A stretch of 64,000 bases of DNA from Sisyra terminalis (lineage: Eukaryota; Arthropoda; Insecta; Neuroptera; Sisyridae). The notes below the pieces were generated by a model, which did not search any database, was not told the DNA's origin, and saw only the letters and a list, made by a program, of their open reading frames with translations. Positions within the stretch are counted from its first letter, which is position 1; the number at the start of each line of letters is the position of its first letter. The stretch covers positions 16,988,001 to 17,052,000 of the forward strand of contig OY292280.1 in NCBI GenBank assembly GCA_958496175.1, read 5' to 3'. Positions 50,105 through 61,977 of this stretch are shown one piece after another. The translations under genes and the position numbers were made by a program.

Positions 50105-50684
50105 CTCGAAAAATTGGTTGTTGGTCGGACATTTCTGGACGTTGTCGAAGATTTGATGAGTTGTCATTGGAGTCAGGGGCAGCACCGTCGGTAGTTTGTT
50201 CCATATTTTCTTGTTTAACGTCGGCTGAGGTTGGCGTCGCCAAAGTTCTGTCATTGGGGCCCAATGACGCGTCGGGTTGGGGACACAACTCGGAATTTCG
50301 GCCTCCGTTGCCCAACGGTGGCGACATCGAAACACTAACCGGCGATAAGGAATCCGCGTGATTTACTTGCGAATTAATATAGTTTCGGTTATCCGAACTT
50401 GGCGAAAACATATTCGAAATACTATGATTTGTCGTATGAATAATTTCATTGTCGTTCGAAGTGGAAATTTTCAGGATTTTATTTGGCGGCGCAAAAGCCG
50501 AGGGCGGCTGAAACGATTTTAGTTCGACCAGCGGCCGGAAAGCTCCCGCTGTTCCGAACGGTAGGCCCGGGTGCAAAAATTGCGGATGCAAGTGGTGCAA
50601 CAATTGGGCGGGAAGTCCATTGTACATTTCCATGTGGCGTAGTTCGGCAAAACTAGCCGCGGCCGCTGAAAACGGATTATTCAT
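50105..50684 (-). CDS. RNF220: RNF220-like E3 ubiquitin ligase, exon 1 (start codon)
   Basis: First coding exon, 193 codons plus one base. RNF220 proteins are RING E3 ubiquitin ligases that act largely in the nucleus on transcription and signalling regulators. The call rests on N-terminal motifs shared with vertebrate RNF220: LLHHLHPQF (residues 29-36 region), GAFRPL (48-52) and SAFAPPNKILK (62-72). The rest is low-complexity, rich in Ser, Asn and Pro, with an acidic stretch and a VKQEN motif, as expected for the disordered N-terminal half. The start is supported by an in-frame TAG 18 bases upstream and a purine at -3. The exon ends CGAG|GTACAA, phase 1, which matches the acceptors at 37807 and 1420. 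Past the donor the frame runs on for a few codons of non-conserved sequence. The family call is from memory of the human protein. Confidence 0.85.
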
Positions 50685-50699
50685 CGCGAAAGTTTCGGA

Positions 50700-51060
50700 C
50701 TAACGAGAATTTTTCCAAAAAAAAAAATCTCAAACCAAACTTTACATTATTTGTTTACCACTGAATTTTGGCACAAAATATTTTGCACATAGTGTTAATG
50801 TTTCGCACATCCAAGTTTGAAAAATTTTGTGCGAAACTTTTTTTTTTTTGTAAAAAAAAATCGAGCTTTTCGATGGTTTTTGTTTAAGTGGTAATGTTGG
50901 GTAAAGATCGATTTAAACCGCGTGTGCCGCTGTCAATTTGACACTGAAGTTCTTCGGCCACGTTTGAGGTTTGCGAGCTTTCGCCAACTAGTAAGCGCGC
51001 GCACCACGTGGCTTTTCACGACTCAACCCCCATTGGCTTCATTTCCCTTACTCCTACCGC
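50700..51060. promoter_or_regulatory. Bidirectional promoter region, RNF220 side
   Basis: GC- and CpG-richer DNA between the two divergent genes. TGTCAATTTGACA (50,929-50,944 region) is a palindrome with TGTCA halves, like sites for TALE homeodomain proteins. CCACGTGG at 51,004-51,011 is a perfect E-box palindrome. The RNF220 transcription start should lie here; no TATA box is seen on the minus strand. Confidence 0.4.
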
Positions 51061-51302
51061 TGATAACTCCTAGAAACTAACAAGTATCATACCAAATCAC
51101 AGTTCGATTGATAAATTTTCTTACCATCAATAAAACTATACAAATATTAGAAAATCAAATCGAGAATAAATTTTAATTTTTTCCGATCCACACATAGCCC
51201 AAGGAAATCCCCTCCCGAACCAACCAAAGAATCCAAATACAAAATGACTAATTGATTTTACCGACCATGCGATAACGGGTTTTTGACCCATACAGATCCA
51301 AG

Positions 51303-51310
51303 TATAAAAG
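51303..51310 (+). promoter_or_regulatory. TATA box of the DUF4773 gene
   Basis: TATAAAAG lies 79 bases before the start codon, followed at the usual distance by initiator-like TCA-containing sequence around 51,328-51,336. This predicts a 5' UTR of roughly 50-60 nt. It is the only clear core promoter seen; the RNF220 promoter, on the other strand somewhere between 50,700 and 51,060, shows no TATA box. Confidence 0.55.
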
Positions 51311-51388
51311 ACGGGTCGTCTCTCAAGTCATTTAATTTGGTCAATTTGCCAAGCCAAGACATTTTGAGCAAATGATTTTCGGGTCAAT

Positions 51389-51458
51389 ATGTCGAAAATA
51401 ATTGTACTATTCGCTGTGATTTTCATCCACCAGTTCGGCTTAAATCCACATTCAATCG
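51389..51458 (+). CDS. DUF4773 secreted protein, exon 1 (signal peptide)
   Basis: Encodes MSKIIVLFAVIFIHQFG and a few more residues: a basic start, a hydrophobic core of about 12 residues, then polar residues, which is a typical signal peptide. An upstream ATG at 51,372 opens a frame that stops after nine codons, so the ATG at 51,389 is chosen. The donor is ATCG|GTTCGG, phase 1. It is weak at position +3, but it is the donor that gives a frame matching exon 2 across a 54-nt intron. The first exon is too short to stand out as an open frame. Confidence 0.75.
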
Positions 51459-51512
51459 GTTCGGTTTTATCACTAATTTTATATTCTTAATTATTTTTTC
51501 TTTGTAATTTAG

Positions 51513-51710
51513 AAAATGAATTGCCTATTGAGTTTTACGATATTGACACAAAGGAAATACTTCCAATGACAATTGTGGGAAATGAAAGTGTCAATGAAAC
51601 TCGTTCGACTACTTTACATGTGGCCCGGTCAAATGGATGCCGATGTGGAAATTTAACCTGTGCATGCTGTGTTGGGATCAACATAACACTTTTCCATTTT
51701 GATCGAGAAG
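51513..51710 (+). CDS. DUF4773 secreted protein, exon 2 (Cys cluster)
   Basis: Acceptor TTTGTAATTTAG and donor GAAG|GTATGC; enters and leaves at phase 1. Encodes residues about 24-89, including the cysteine cluster CRCGNLTCACC (66-76) followed by VGINITLF. This Cys-rich start with a following hydrophobic strand is the hallmark of the DUF4773 family as I know it: secreted arthropod proteins of unknown function. Four candidate N-glycosylation sites are visible (NES, NET, NLT, NIT). The open frame continues into the intron after the donor. Confidence 0.8.
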
Positions 51711-51749
51711 GTATGCTTTTAAAATTTCATTTAAGCTCAATTAATCTTA

Positions 51750-51960
51750 ATGTATCTTATGTACGCACGTGAGAAGTAATACTACTTTGATATAATTAAA
51801 AATAGGTTTTTAATCCACTGCCGTAACCTCTTCCGGTAGTGCCTGAATTAGCACACCAGTTATAAGATTTGTGATTACTAAATATGATACGATTTTAAAC
51901 ACACACTACTTTTAATATCAAAATACATAATAAGAAAACGTATGTGTTGCGAAAAGACAA
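51750..51960 (+). repeat. Dispersed repeat shared with 43,195-43,385
   Basis: Lies at the start of DUF4773 intron 2. Contains GTACGCACGTGAGAAGTAAT and AATATGATACGATTTTAAAC. Confidence 0.55.
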
Positions 51961-52439
51961 CAAAAAAAAATATACAAACTATTTACACCTATTATTGTCC
52001 ACTATTACTGAATTTGGTAAAATATAATATAAAAATTAAAAAAATGCACTTATGTAATTTGGCAAACGCAACGACGATATATAAGTAAGTAATGTATTTA
52101 ATAAATTTTATATTTAATTTTGACGTGTTTATTTACAACAAAAGTATTACGAGCAAAATCTAATAAAATTTGGACCACTATTAGCGCTGCAATCGATTCA
52201 ATTGTCCCCACTATGACTTTTGCTCCCAGGATATATACATACAACATTTGTTGAAATAGCGATGCTAGAGTAGGGGAAGTTTTAAATGTTTTAATTAATT
52301 ATTTTATAGATACCATTAGAGGGGCGTATATAAACTAAATAGTAGTGCGAAAGAAGTACAGCGAAAATATATCCTTGGGTAAAAAATAGTCATGAACTGT
52401 TAAATTCAGAGCACATTTTCATATGAAAATTTATTATTC

Positions 52440-53620
52440 AAATATTTTTTTACTTTTTTATCAAAACTTTTTAACGGCACTACGTTAATTTCTATGTGGT
52501 GAATGTGCAACATAACTACACGTAACGATTAATCTGTGTAGATGAATAATTATATTGCGGATTATGAATTTTAAGGAGTTAATATGATATAAAATTTGTT
52601 CATTCTTAAAAACTTTACAAAGAAAAACAATTTTAAGCATTTTCCTTGCCCTATTATACAACCTGCTAATATGTGGGGTATAAGTCACACAACTACACGC
52701 AAAATTCAAGCTAGTGTGTATGGTAATTATGAATATGATGGATTCATGATAGTTATACAAAAATTTAATTTGTTTAGCAATAAATATATAATTTCTTTAT
52801 TTTTCTTGGTTTGGAAGAGAAAATCTTAATTTTATCCTAATATTTTTTTTTCTTTCACCAAAACTTTTTTACGGTAATACATCAAATTTCTATGTGGTGT
52901 ATGTGCAACATCACTACACGTAACGATCAATCTGTAAAGATGAATAATTATATTGCGGATTTTGAATTTTATGGGCATTATGACGATATAAAATCAGCTA
53001 CTGAGAAATATAAGTTTGGTCTGACTAATTTGACCAAGAAAAAAAAATACGTATTTTTCTGACCCTATAATAAAACCTGCATAATATGTGGAATATAAGC
53101 CACACAACTACACGCAAAATTCAGGCAAGTGTGTATGGTGATTATAAATATGATACATTCAAATTATTGTTAGACAAAAATTAAATTGATTTTTTTTTTA
53201 TAAAAATGAATTCTTTGTTATTTTTTCTTGACTTGAAAAATAAAAAAATAATTTTATTTAAATATTTTTTTTTCCAAAACTTTTTCCGGTACTATGTTAA
53301 TTTCTATGTGGTGTATGTGCAACATAACTACACGCAACGTTCAATCTGTGTAGATGAATAATTATATTGCAAGTTTTGAATTTAAAGGGAATCTGATGAA
53401 ATGAAATCTGCTACTGAGAAATATTTGTTCATTTAAATAATTTTACAAAGAAAAAAATTATTTTTTCGTATATTTCTAACCCAAGTATCATCAACCCTAT
53501 TTGCCTTGCATAGTATGTGGGGTGTAAGCCACTCAACTGCATGCAAAATTTCAAATAAGTGTGTACGTTTTCATAACGGTTTCATATGATAAATATCAAT
53601 ACAAAGTGTGGTATTGAAAA
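52440..53620 (+). repeat. Satellite array 1: A/B dimers of a ~200-bp monomer
   Basis: Within DUF4773 intron 2. Monomer A (near 52,493, 52,892 and 53,304) has TGTGCAACATAACTACACG and TCTGTGTAGATGAATAA. Monomer B (near 52,671, 53,089 and 53,516) has TATGTGGGGTATAAGCCACA and CAAGCAAGTGTGTATGG. A and B share the (G)TGG.GTAT...CACAACTACACG(T/C)AA core, so they are diverged versions of one monomer. They alternate to give a 400-bp higher-order unit. Confidence 0.9.
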
Positions 53621-53848
53621 CATTTTTTTTTTAAATTTATTTTTCTTGGAAAGAATAAAAAATTTAATTTAATTAAATATTTTGTTACATTTTTTACAAG
53701 ACTTTTTTACTCTACTACGTAAATTGGGATGTGTTGTATAATGAAAATTTTATTGTTATTGCAAAATAGGATTTCTAATGTAATAGTATATGGTTTTTAT
53801 TTATTTATTGATAAAAATTGTGAGCAATTTAAGGAAATGTGATTTTAG

Positions 53849-53941
53849 GTTGTATGCAGTTGGCCTATGACCCATATGCGTTTTCTGTAACCATGTCAAT
53901 GCTGTTCAACAATAACACTGTATACACGAGCGGATTTTCTG
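53849..53941 (+). CDS. DUF4773 secreted protein, exon 3
   Basis: Short exon of 93 nt, phase 1 on both sides, acceptor GTGATTTTAG and donor TCTG|GTATTT. Encodes GCMQLAYDPYAFSVTMSMLF and then NNNTVYTSGFS. This fits the family's middle part, in which a Cys-containing strand is followed by a LTL-type strand and a short N-x-T turn. The preceding intron is 2,138 nt, against 54 and 62 nt for the other two, because a satellite array has expanded in it. Confidence 0.75.
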
Positions 53942-54003
53942 GTATTTTTATTTCAAGAAGAAATTGTTTCGTTTTAGTAATTGTGTCCCGTTTTGAAATT
54001 TAG

Positions 54004-54395
54004 CAAAGAACCCACCTCCGGTCTGTATTCCTGTACCAATTCCATACATTCCGAATGTGGATTTTTGCGCTCTTGTCTACGATATTTATACGCCAGGTCG
54101 GAATATTCATATGTGTTTGGATCTGGAATTTCGAATCCAACGAGCGACCGTTTTTGTGCTTCAGTTCGATTGTATGCAAATGGGATTTGATGGCATCGCT
54201 TTGGTGAAACCAGATGACGGTGCCAATATGACAGAGGCTCCAGTACGGGAGTCGACCCCGGCCAATGAAGAACAAGAAGCAGCCGATATCTTCGATCCAA
54301 TCACCGAAATCAAATACAGCCTAAACCTTTCGCAGCCTTCATACGATATAATACCGAATCAAATGCAAAAGTACACGAATACGAGCGAAAATTAA
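54004..54395 (+). CDS. DUF4773 secreted protein, exon 4 (C-terminal)
   Basis: Starts after a 62-nt intron with acceptor TTGAAATTTAG. It opens AKNPPPVCIPVPIPYIP, then VDFCALVYDIY, IHMCLDLEFRI and LQFDCMQMGF. This run of NPPPxC, C-x-x-x-YD and C-L-D-L-E motifs is characteristic of DUF4773. The last 70 or so residues are acidic and Pro/Glu-rich (TPANEEQEAADIF) and probably disordered. It ends in TAA at 54,393-54,395. The whole reading frame of 753 nt gives 250 residues, complete from signal peptide to stop. AATAAA signals follow at 54,614 and 54,707. The function is unknown; secretion is inferred from the signal peptide and Cys pattern. Confidence 0.85.
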
Positions 54396-54613
54396 ACTGA
54401 TGTAGCGGTTTTCTCAAATAAGTTATCAATTTTTCAACAATTAGCCATTACCTCAAAATTTGCCAAGATTTAATCATAGATGGCTCCATTGGTAAGTAAA
54501 AGTCTAACATGTGGCATGCGACTCAAGTCCATACCAACATTTCAATTCATCGCATGTTACATTATACCATTGTCGTATATTTCATGTCACCATAGGTGCA
54601 ACTAGACGTCTTA

Positions 54614-54712
54614 AATAAATAGCATATTTTTCATCCCCCCCCATCACTTATGTATTTTCTTCTTTATTCTTTATATATCTTCTTTTGACACTCTTCTTTT
54701 CTGGTGAATAAA
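54614..54712 (+). terminator. Polyadenylation signals of the DUF4773 gene
   Basis: Two AATAAA hexamers, at 54,614-54,619 and 54,707-54,712, lie 220-320 bases after the stop codon. Either could serve; a T-rich stretch precedes the second. Confidence 0.4.
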
Positions 54713-56239
54713 TTAATCTAGAAATTTATCCTGAATCAATTTTAAGTTCAACTTTAGTAAAAGTTGAAAAAAATAGCTATTGATTTGTTATCAGAAAAAT
54801 TAAAACAAAACCATTTATACTCTTAGAGTTAAAACCAAACTTTTTTTGTTTTATTTATTAAAAATATCTTATCTAAATATAGTTTTTTTTTTTATTATAT
54901 ACTCCAACTTTCCCATTTATCTATGTTTATTATTCACTGAATCAAGCGATTTTAATGAATAACACATTTTACAAATGTGTAACGTAAACTTGACTACCAT
55001 CTCTTGAGCAAGTCTATAACTACTTGCGAACATCGACAATATCGACAATTGTTGAGAAATTTAATTAAAACAATGGAAATGTGTGTCAACATCAACGAAC
55101 ATAATATTCCCAACAAATCATCCAGGGATCAACGCTTTTAAGTTAATGTTTACTAGGACCTTTGAGAACAATTTCTCGTCACGCATTTTGGACCCAACTA
55201 CTTAACAAACTTCGAAACGTCCATCTGAATAACTTTGATATTAATCAAGGATATTTTGTACAACGGTAATTAATAAATTTTTGTCTTTTGTATGGCTTTG
55301 TTTTCAATATAATTCACCATTTTTTTTTTGTCAATTCAATTCTAGCATCGTATAATTTAATTTTTGTTGCTCAATGTTCATTATGACCCAATTTATTCAC
55401 GAATCAATTATAAAATGTAATTTTACCAAATATTGATGTCACTGAAAGAGAATTGCACCCAAGTTTGTTATGCACAGGACCGGACTCTAACTTAGTGCCG
55501 CTATTTAATTAAAATAATAATTTTGATATCTTCCTTTTAAAAAATTAAATAATTCATTTACTTAAATGTATTATATATTATATACTTTAATAACATAACA
55601 AAATATTTATTCAAAACATAATTGCCTGATTAAATAAATTTTTGAAAAAATGGATACATTAATTAAGTTTTTGAACTATAAATTTTAACGAATAGTGCCA
55701 TAATCATACTTTACCAAATTTTTATTTTAAAAATAATGCATAAATGGAATTTCTAGGAATACCCATTAAAACAAACAACGATTAATTAAGAGATTTAATT
55801 AATTATATTGAACAATTTTAGAAGCTCTAAAAAAATTTTTTTCACTCTAAAAATTTTTCCATCCTGGGCACCTGATTCGACTGACCTAAGTGTAAATTTA
55901 GCGTTTGATAAGAAATGATTTTACCAATGGTTCAAAAGAAAAATGTTTCAAATATTTTGAACATAGTTTATACTGCCATCTCTTATTCAAATCTCACAGT
56001 ACCGTAAAATATCGGTGACACCGACCAGTACTTGAGAATAAACATGGATCAATATTATATTATATAGAAAATAATTTAAAAATAAGGTGATATGTTTTTT
56101 TTTTATTTTTGAAGCCAGATATTTCGCTAAGGACGATAAATAGATGATAATTATTTAGATCATTTTACTTAAGTTAATATGCTTATAATGTAAAAAATGG
56201 TTCATTCTCGATAATTTGGCAAAAATAAAATAATAATTT
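54713..56239. other. Intergenic AT-rich DNA
   Basis: Between the DUF4773 polyadenylation signals and satellite array 2. Apart from the MITE at 55285-55472 I see no structure or coding sequence. Confidence 0.6.
55285..55472. mobile_element. TGGCTCA foldback MITE, copy 3
   Basis: Interior TTGTCAATTCAATTCTAGC and CATTATGACCCAATTTATTC, right arm CAAATATTGATGTCACTGA. Arms partly eroded. Confidence 0.6.
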
Positions 56240-58080
56240 CGTAAATTTTTTTGACAATGTTTTTTACCGTACTTCCCGACTTCCGTATGTGATGTATATG
56301 CTACATAACTACACGCAAAATTCCAGTAAGTTTGTGTGGTAGTTTTGAACGTGATGGATTTATATGATAGTTATATAAATATGAATTTGATTTTTTTTTT
56401 ACAAAAAATGAATTCTATGTTCATTTTTCTTGATTTAAAAAATTAAAATTTAATTTTATCCAAATATTATTTTTCCTTTTTGCCAAAACTTTTTTTCGGT
56501 ACTACGTTAATTTCCATGTGGTGAATATGCGACCTTACTACACGTAACGTTCAATCTGTGTAGATGAATATTTAACTTGCAATTTTGAATATTAAAGGGA
56601 TTCTGATGATATAAAATTTGCTAATGAGAAATATTTGCACATTCTTAATAAGCTTACAGAAAAAAAAATTGTACTCATTTTTCTCACCCATTTATACAAC
56701 CTGCATAGTATGTGGGTATAAGCCACACAACTACACGCAAAATTCTAGCAAGTGTCTATGGTAATTATGAATATATGGATTTTTATGACTTCTATAATTT
56801 TTTTTTGTAATAAATATTTTTTTAGATCATTGTTCTTGGTTAGGACAATAAAAACTTAATTTTATCAAAAAATTTTTTTTCCTTTTTGCCAAAATTTTTT
56901 TACGGAACTGGGTTAATTTCTATGTGGGGAACATGCGATCTAACTACACGTAACGTTTAATCTGTATAGGTGAATATTATATTACAGATTTTTAATTTCA
57001 AAGGGATTCTGATGATATAAAAACTGCTACTGCAAAATATTTGTTTATTTTTAAAAATTTTACAAAGAAAAAAAATTACACATTTTTCTTGTCCTATTAT
57101 ATTGCCTGCATAATATGTGGGGTATAAGCCTCACAACTACACGCAAAATTCAAGCAAGTGCGTATGGTAATTATGAATATGTTGAATTCATTTGATAGTT
57201 ACACAAAAATCAATTTGAGTTTTTTTAACAATAAATGCATTATTTGTCTATTTTTCTTTTTTTGGAAAAGAAAAACTTGATTTTATCCAAATATTATATT
57301 TCCTTTTTGCTTAAACTTTTTTACGGTACTTCGCAATTTTAATGTGGTGAATGTGCAACATAACTACACATAACTATTAATCTGTGTAGGTTAATATGTA
57401 TAAAACGGTTTTTGAATTTTTGGTAATTAATATGATATAAGTTCGGTTACAGAGTAATATTTGGTCATTTTTTATAATTTTACATAGAAAAAAAAATTCG
57501 CATACCCTTTTTCTTACTCTATTATAAAACTTGCATAATATGTGGTGTATTAGCCACACAACTACACGCCAAATTCATGCAAGTGTGTAGGAGTTTATGA
57601 CGGACTCATGATAAAGTGTGGCATTCAAAAAAAATATTTTTTTATCAATCTTTATTAATTGTTTGATATGAAAAAAATAACCTGATTTCTTTAAATATTT
57701 TTTATTGTTTATGATAAATCTTTTTACGGAGCTACGTTTTTTTTTTATGAGCGTTATATGCAACAGAAGTACACGTAACATGCAAACTTTATAGGCCTAT
57801 GTGAATATGTTTATTGTAGTTTTTGTGATTTAGGGAATTTGTATGATATACTACTAGCTACAAAATGGTTTTGAACACCATATCAAATATTGATTTATTG
57901 TCAATGGATACAACGAAAAAAATATTAAACCAATATTTATTTTTCTTATTTTTCTTATTTTTCTTCGAAGTTTTTTTCATCTTAAATGTGGTATTTCACA
58001 CAACTATACGTAAATTTAAACAGCAAGTGTGTTTTTTGTTATTATATACTTGGTGGGTTCTTATAATTTATATGCAAAAA
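56240..58080 (+). repeat. Satellite array 2: A/B dimers of a ~200-bp monomer
   Basis: Same satellite, same orientation, downstream of the DUF4773 gene. Starts with B (about 56,287), then A 56,515, B 56,708, A 56,920, B 57,114, A 57,341, B 57,537, and weaker A and B near 57,745 and 57,984. The last two are eroded, as expected at an array edge. Small open frames here are artefacts. Confidence 0.9.
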
Positions 58081-60459
58081 GGGTTTGACATTGTTCCTAC
58101 TATTATTTACTAATTTCCTATCCATTGCTTATTTGTTTATTTTATTTAGTTTACATAACCTACATAATAAACGATCATAAAATTTTCAATTTTAGTTTAG
58201 GCGTGTCGTATATACACCACATATGTAAATTATGTGGTAGGGTAAAAAAGAATTACCGAAATGGCCAAAGAAATTATGGATTTTTTTTTCTTTTCTTTGT
58301 AAATTTAAGATAAATTAATGCTGTATTAGAGAGAATTGGAAAGAGATAAGACTTCCAAATCACTAACGAGGTCAAATAAAGTTAATCATGATTCCTCTAC
58401 TCTTCATCTCTATGGTAATGCCAGATGTTGGAGGATTATCATTTGTTTTGTTCCTGAAACACTTCAGAAACATTTTTGAACTATTCAGAACGAAATTGAA
58501 TATGAGTATAGGTAAACCAGGCGGGAAAATTTAAAAATAAATCATAGATAATATTTATTTTTTCTTTCCATTTATTGTTTTTTATATCGTTCGTCAAATT
58601 ATAAGTACAAAATAAAAATACAACTAACAAATGTTAACAAAGCAAATATTTTTACAAATTATCACTTATTTTAAACCATACATTTGTGTGGAATGCGATA
58701 GTTTGCATTTTCTTTTTCCAATCTTAATTTCATCTCAACAAATCAAAGTTTTGAGCTTAAAAAAAATAAATTTTTCTGTTACATTTTGATTTTGTTATAT
58801 TTTGTCTTTTAACAATGTTCACTCGGTTTGAAACAAACTCATCGGAAATTGTTATTTATAATTATTTAAGTTCCATTTTTTTACAAATTATTATAACTAA
58901 TTAATAGTTTAATGTTTTATTTACAATGTTGAAAGTTCTGAAAAATAAAAGAATTCATCTATCTGAGAAAAGTGAAAAGGAAATTATGATAACATGGACA
59001 ATATATAAAGTAGTAGAGATAGCTTAGTAAGATAAGTAGTTAGAAGTTTCCTTATAAGTTAACAACTATTGCAATGATTTGAAAAATGAAAAGTAGTAGA
59101 AAGTGGCTTAGTGATCATTTGAAATATTCAGTTTTTAAGTTGGTAAGACTTACAAACCTACACAGCATTCAAATGAAAAATTGGTGAACTTTAATTAAAA
59201 GTTATTTGATTTTTTAAAAAAAAGAAGAGCTATGGCACTAGGGAAACTAGAAACCCTAGAAATATTTTTGTAGGCTTGGAATGGCAAAAAAATGCTCTTC
59301 TGTGGGAGCTACTCAACTGGGTATTTCAAATGAAAGCTGAACCACTAGTTGGAAAATTCTGAGAACCATTCAATGTTTCATTTGTTTCTCAAAAAATTTT
59401 CCAAAGAAAAATCATAAGTACACGTAAGTAGATGAAGTGTGGTATGAGATAAAACATTGCATTACATCTATGGATTTTCGAGTGCATTTTCCATTGATTT
59501 CTCAGTTTGACATTTGCTTTATAAGGTTGCATCATTTGCATCCGAGTGCAGTGACAAAACAAGTACAGTGCTATATTCACGCAGTTACACAACTTGACAA
59601 ATACACATTGAGCAAGTTATTCATTAATTGAATAAATATCATTTTTTTAATATTAATAGAATTATCGTAATTGTTAAATTTATATATTTTTTTTTTCTTC
59701 AATAAAAATGAAAGATGGGCGGTGCATTTGCTGCTGCATAACTCTTCAAAATGTTAACTATTTGTATAATATATAAATATATGATTTTATGTTCTCATTA
59801 TTATCAATTATATTTGGAAAAAAGTCGCTCGAATTTTCTGATAAGTTCGAAAATAATCGAAACAGCCGAGTAGTAATTCATTGGTTTTCCTCACTTATAA
59901 TCAATAATTTTTATTTATATTTAAATACTTTTATTATAATGGACAATTATTTTTCATTTTTATTTCTTCTAAATGTACGAATGAAGCGTTATTGATTACT
60001 TAAGTTCTAGTTGTGATTAAAGTAGCGGATGTTATTTGAATTGTATCAGTATTATTGGTTCTATGCATTAGTTTACACGTGTCAATCAAAACGGCAAAGC
60101 GCATGCACCACAGGCGTAGCTGGGATCCACTGTGTTCTTTTAGATTTTCAAATGCATATTTCAAGAAAATTATATTAATATTAACAAGGATATTATTATA
60201 AACTGCAAATAAAAGATAAATCATATGAATTATATAATTTTTCAAAAACATCAATTTGTATGAATAATAGAAGTAAGTGGTCAATAAAAATGGGTAAATA
60301 AGGGATGAATTTTTCAGATAAAAAGTGTTCTGATTTTTTTTTTCTTGAATTTCTTTAAGTAAGTTATCATTTGAATAAGATAGCTAATCAATTTAATTAT
60401 ATAGATGAACTTTTGGACTATACAATACTACAAAGAAACCATATTCAAATTTAAAATAC
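58081..60459. other. Intergenic AT-rich DNA
   Basis: No repeats shared with the rest of the window and no convincing coding sequence. Open frames at 59389-59631 lie on both strands. The minus frame 60000-60284 ends EHSGSQLRLWCMRFAVLIDT... but lacks an acceptor in the phase needed to join the candidate exon at 60,460. Confidence 0.5.
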
Positions 60460-60631
60460 CTTCGGTACCATGTGAGAATTGGTATGAGAAGTAATCCCAT
60501 GTGATATAGAATGGTTCTTTGATTGAATAGGTGCTGGATTAGGGGGAGAAAATACCAGAAAATGAATGGTTGTAAGCCTGGGGAAAGTGCCCCCAGTATT
60601 TCTAGCAGAAGTCTTTACCATCATCATATAC
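60460..60631 (-). CDS. Candidate exon of an unrecognised gene (downstream piece)
   Basis: 172-nt segment with acceptor GTTTTCCTGTAG and donor CGAAG|GTATTT, open in only one frame. Starts YMMMVKTSARNTGGTFPRL and is Ser/Pro/His-rich later (FSPPNPAPIQSKNHS). It enters at phase 2 and leaves at phase 0, compatible with the segment at 61836-61977 across a 1.2-kb intron. The next exon was not found: the frame at 60000-60284 ends in a plausible stop but lacks a convincing acceptor in phase. Confidence 0.3.
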
Positions 60632-61835
60632 CTACAGGAAAACATAAGAAAAAACTATATTTTAGCAATAAAAATTTTTAAGCCACAATTAAAGGAATCA
60701 ATTCAGACCAGATGAACTCCTAATTAATCTGAATATGGGTCTATTCATTAGGTGTCAGAATATTCTGGTATCAATGGTAACAAAAAGGTAAATAAAATTA
60801 CCAAAGACCGAACCGATTTTAGGTGTGCCGATGTGCACAACACTAAATTAAATAGCCGAACGACCCTAAAAAGCAAATAAAATCCTGGAATAACAATTAT
60901 GAAGCTAAATTCTCAAAAAATAAAAAAATCATTGAAAGATAATAATAAAAGGCTTCTAAACCTGACAAACCAATAGGTTGAAACTTGGGGCTTGTAATAG
61001 CTTTGCTAATAGAGTCCTACTAGAGTATTGGTTTCAGTCGAAAATCAGCCAAAACCGAAAGGTTATTTAGAGCCAACAAACTTGAACGATTTGGAATCAT
61101 AAATATAACATTATTAAATTACTTGCATAATACTCGGCTAAAATTGTAATAGTTTTTGATTTAAGAGTATAATTTATGTGCTTTAAAAAATAATTAAATA
61201 TAAATGAAACTTTAACTTCGGGTTCAACCAAAATTTGACTTTCGCTTTTGCAAAATACCGACTGAAATAAAAAACTTTAATATAGATCTACAATTCGCTG
61301 AAACCCTGAACTATAATCGAACTTTATGTATTGGCTCGTTATGACAAACTATTCACACATTGGACACAATTGACTTTTTACAGTGTCAACTTGTTTGATT
61401 CGCCATCTTATTTAAATATAAACCAATTAGGCAAAAAAAACTCAAATCACTTTTTATACCAGAATTTCATCCCATCCCTCCATTCCATTCCCTCACTTAC
61501 TTCAATTCTTATTATTACAAAACCCTGGCAATATTTGATTGATAGTGTAAGCTTATGTAGAACATATTTCCGATACAATTCGCATCTAATTGTGCTGACA
61601 ATGTAATTAATAGTTGATACGTTTAATTGAATCCAAAAAAAAAAGTGTTAAAATAAATTTTTCCACAAGAATAATTACATAGATTTAATCATAATTGAAA
61701 TTTTAAATAAATACTGCAGTGTGATAAATTTAATATTTTACACCAATTGACGACTTTTACAAACATTCTTTCATTTATAAATATGCTTGAATGAAAAATA
61801 AAGTTAGTACTACATTCCATATTGCCATCGCTTAC

Positions 61836-61977
61836 GAACATATTGTTGTTCTCTGGTTTTTGTTATGCGCATGTGAGGCATGCGTACTGTTTTCGTGTGT
61901 CCACAGGCAATATGGAAGAATTTCACGTACATAGAATACTCTGCAAATAGCAGTTACTTTGGATTTTGAAAGTATTT
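61836..61977 (-). CDS. Candidate exon of an unrecognised gene (upstream piece)
   Basis: A 142-nt segment with a strong acceptor (TTGCTTTTTTACAG) and a good donor (TTC|GTAAGC). Only one reading frame is open throughout. It encodes EILSKSKVTAICRVFYVREI and ends about NKNQRTTIC. It enters at phase 1 and leaves at phase 2, which is what the segment at 60,631 needs. I recognise no family. It could equally be an exon of a long non-coding RNA, or chance. The preceding exon was not found; one splice-flanked segment near 63,087-63,118 would create a stop if joined. Confidence 0.3.

Noticed and set aside
52440..53620. CRISPR-like array, because of regularly spaced repeats.
   Set aside because: Repeats are about 200 bp, diverged and contiguous with no unique spacers; this is eukaryotic satellite DNA.
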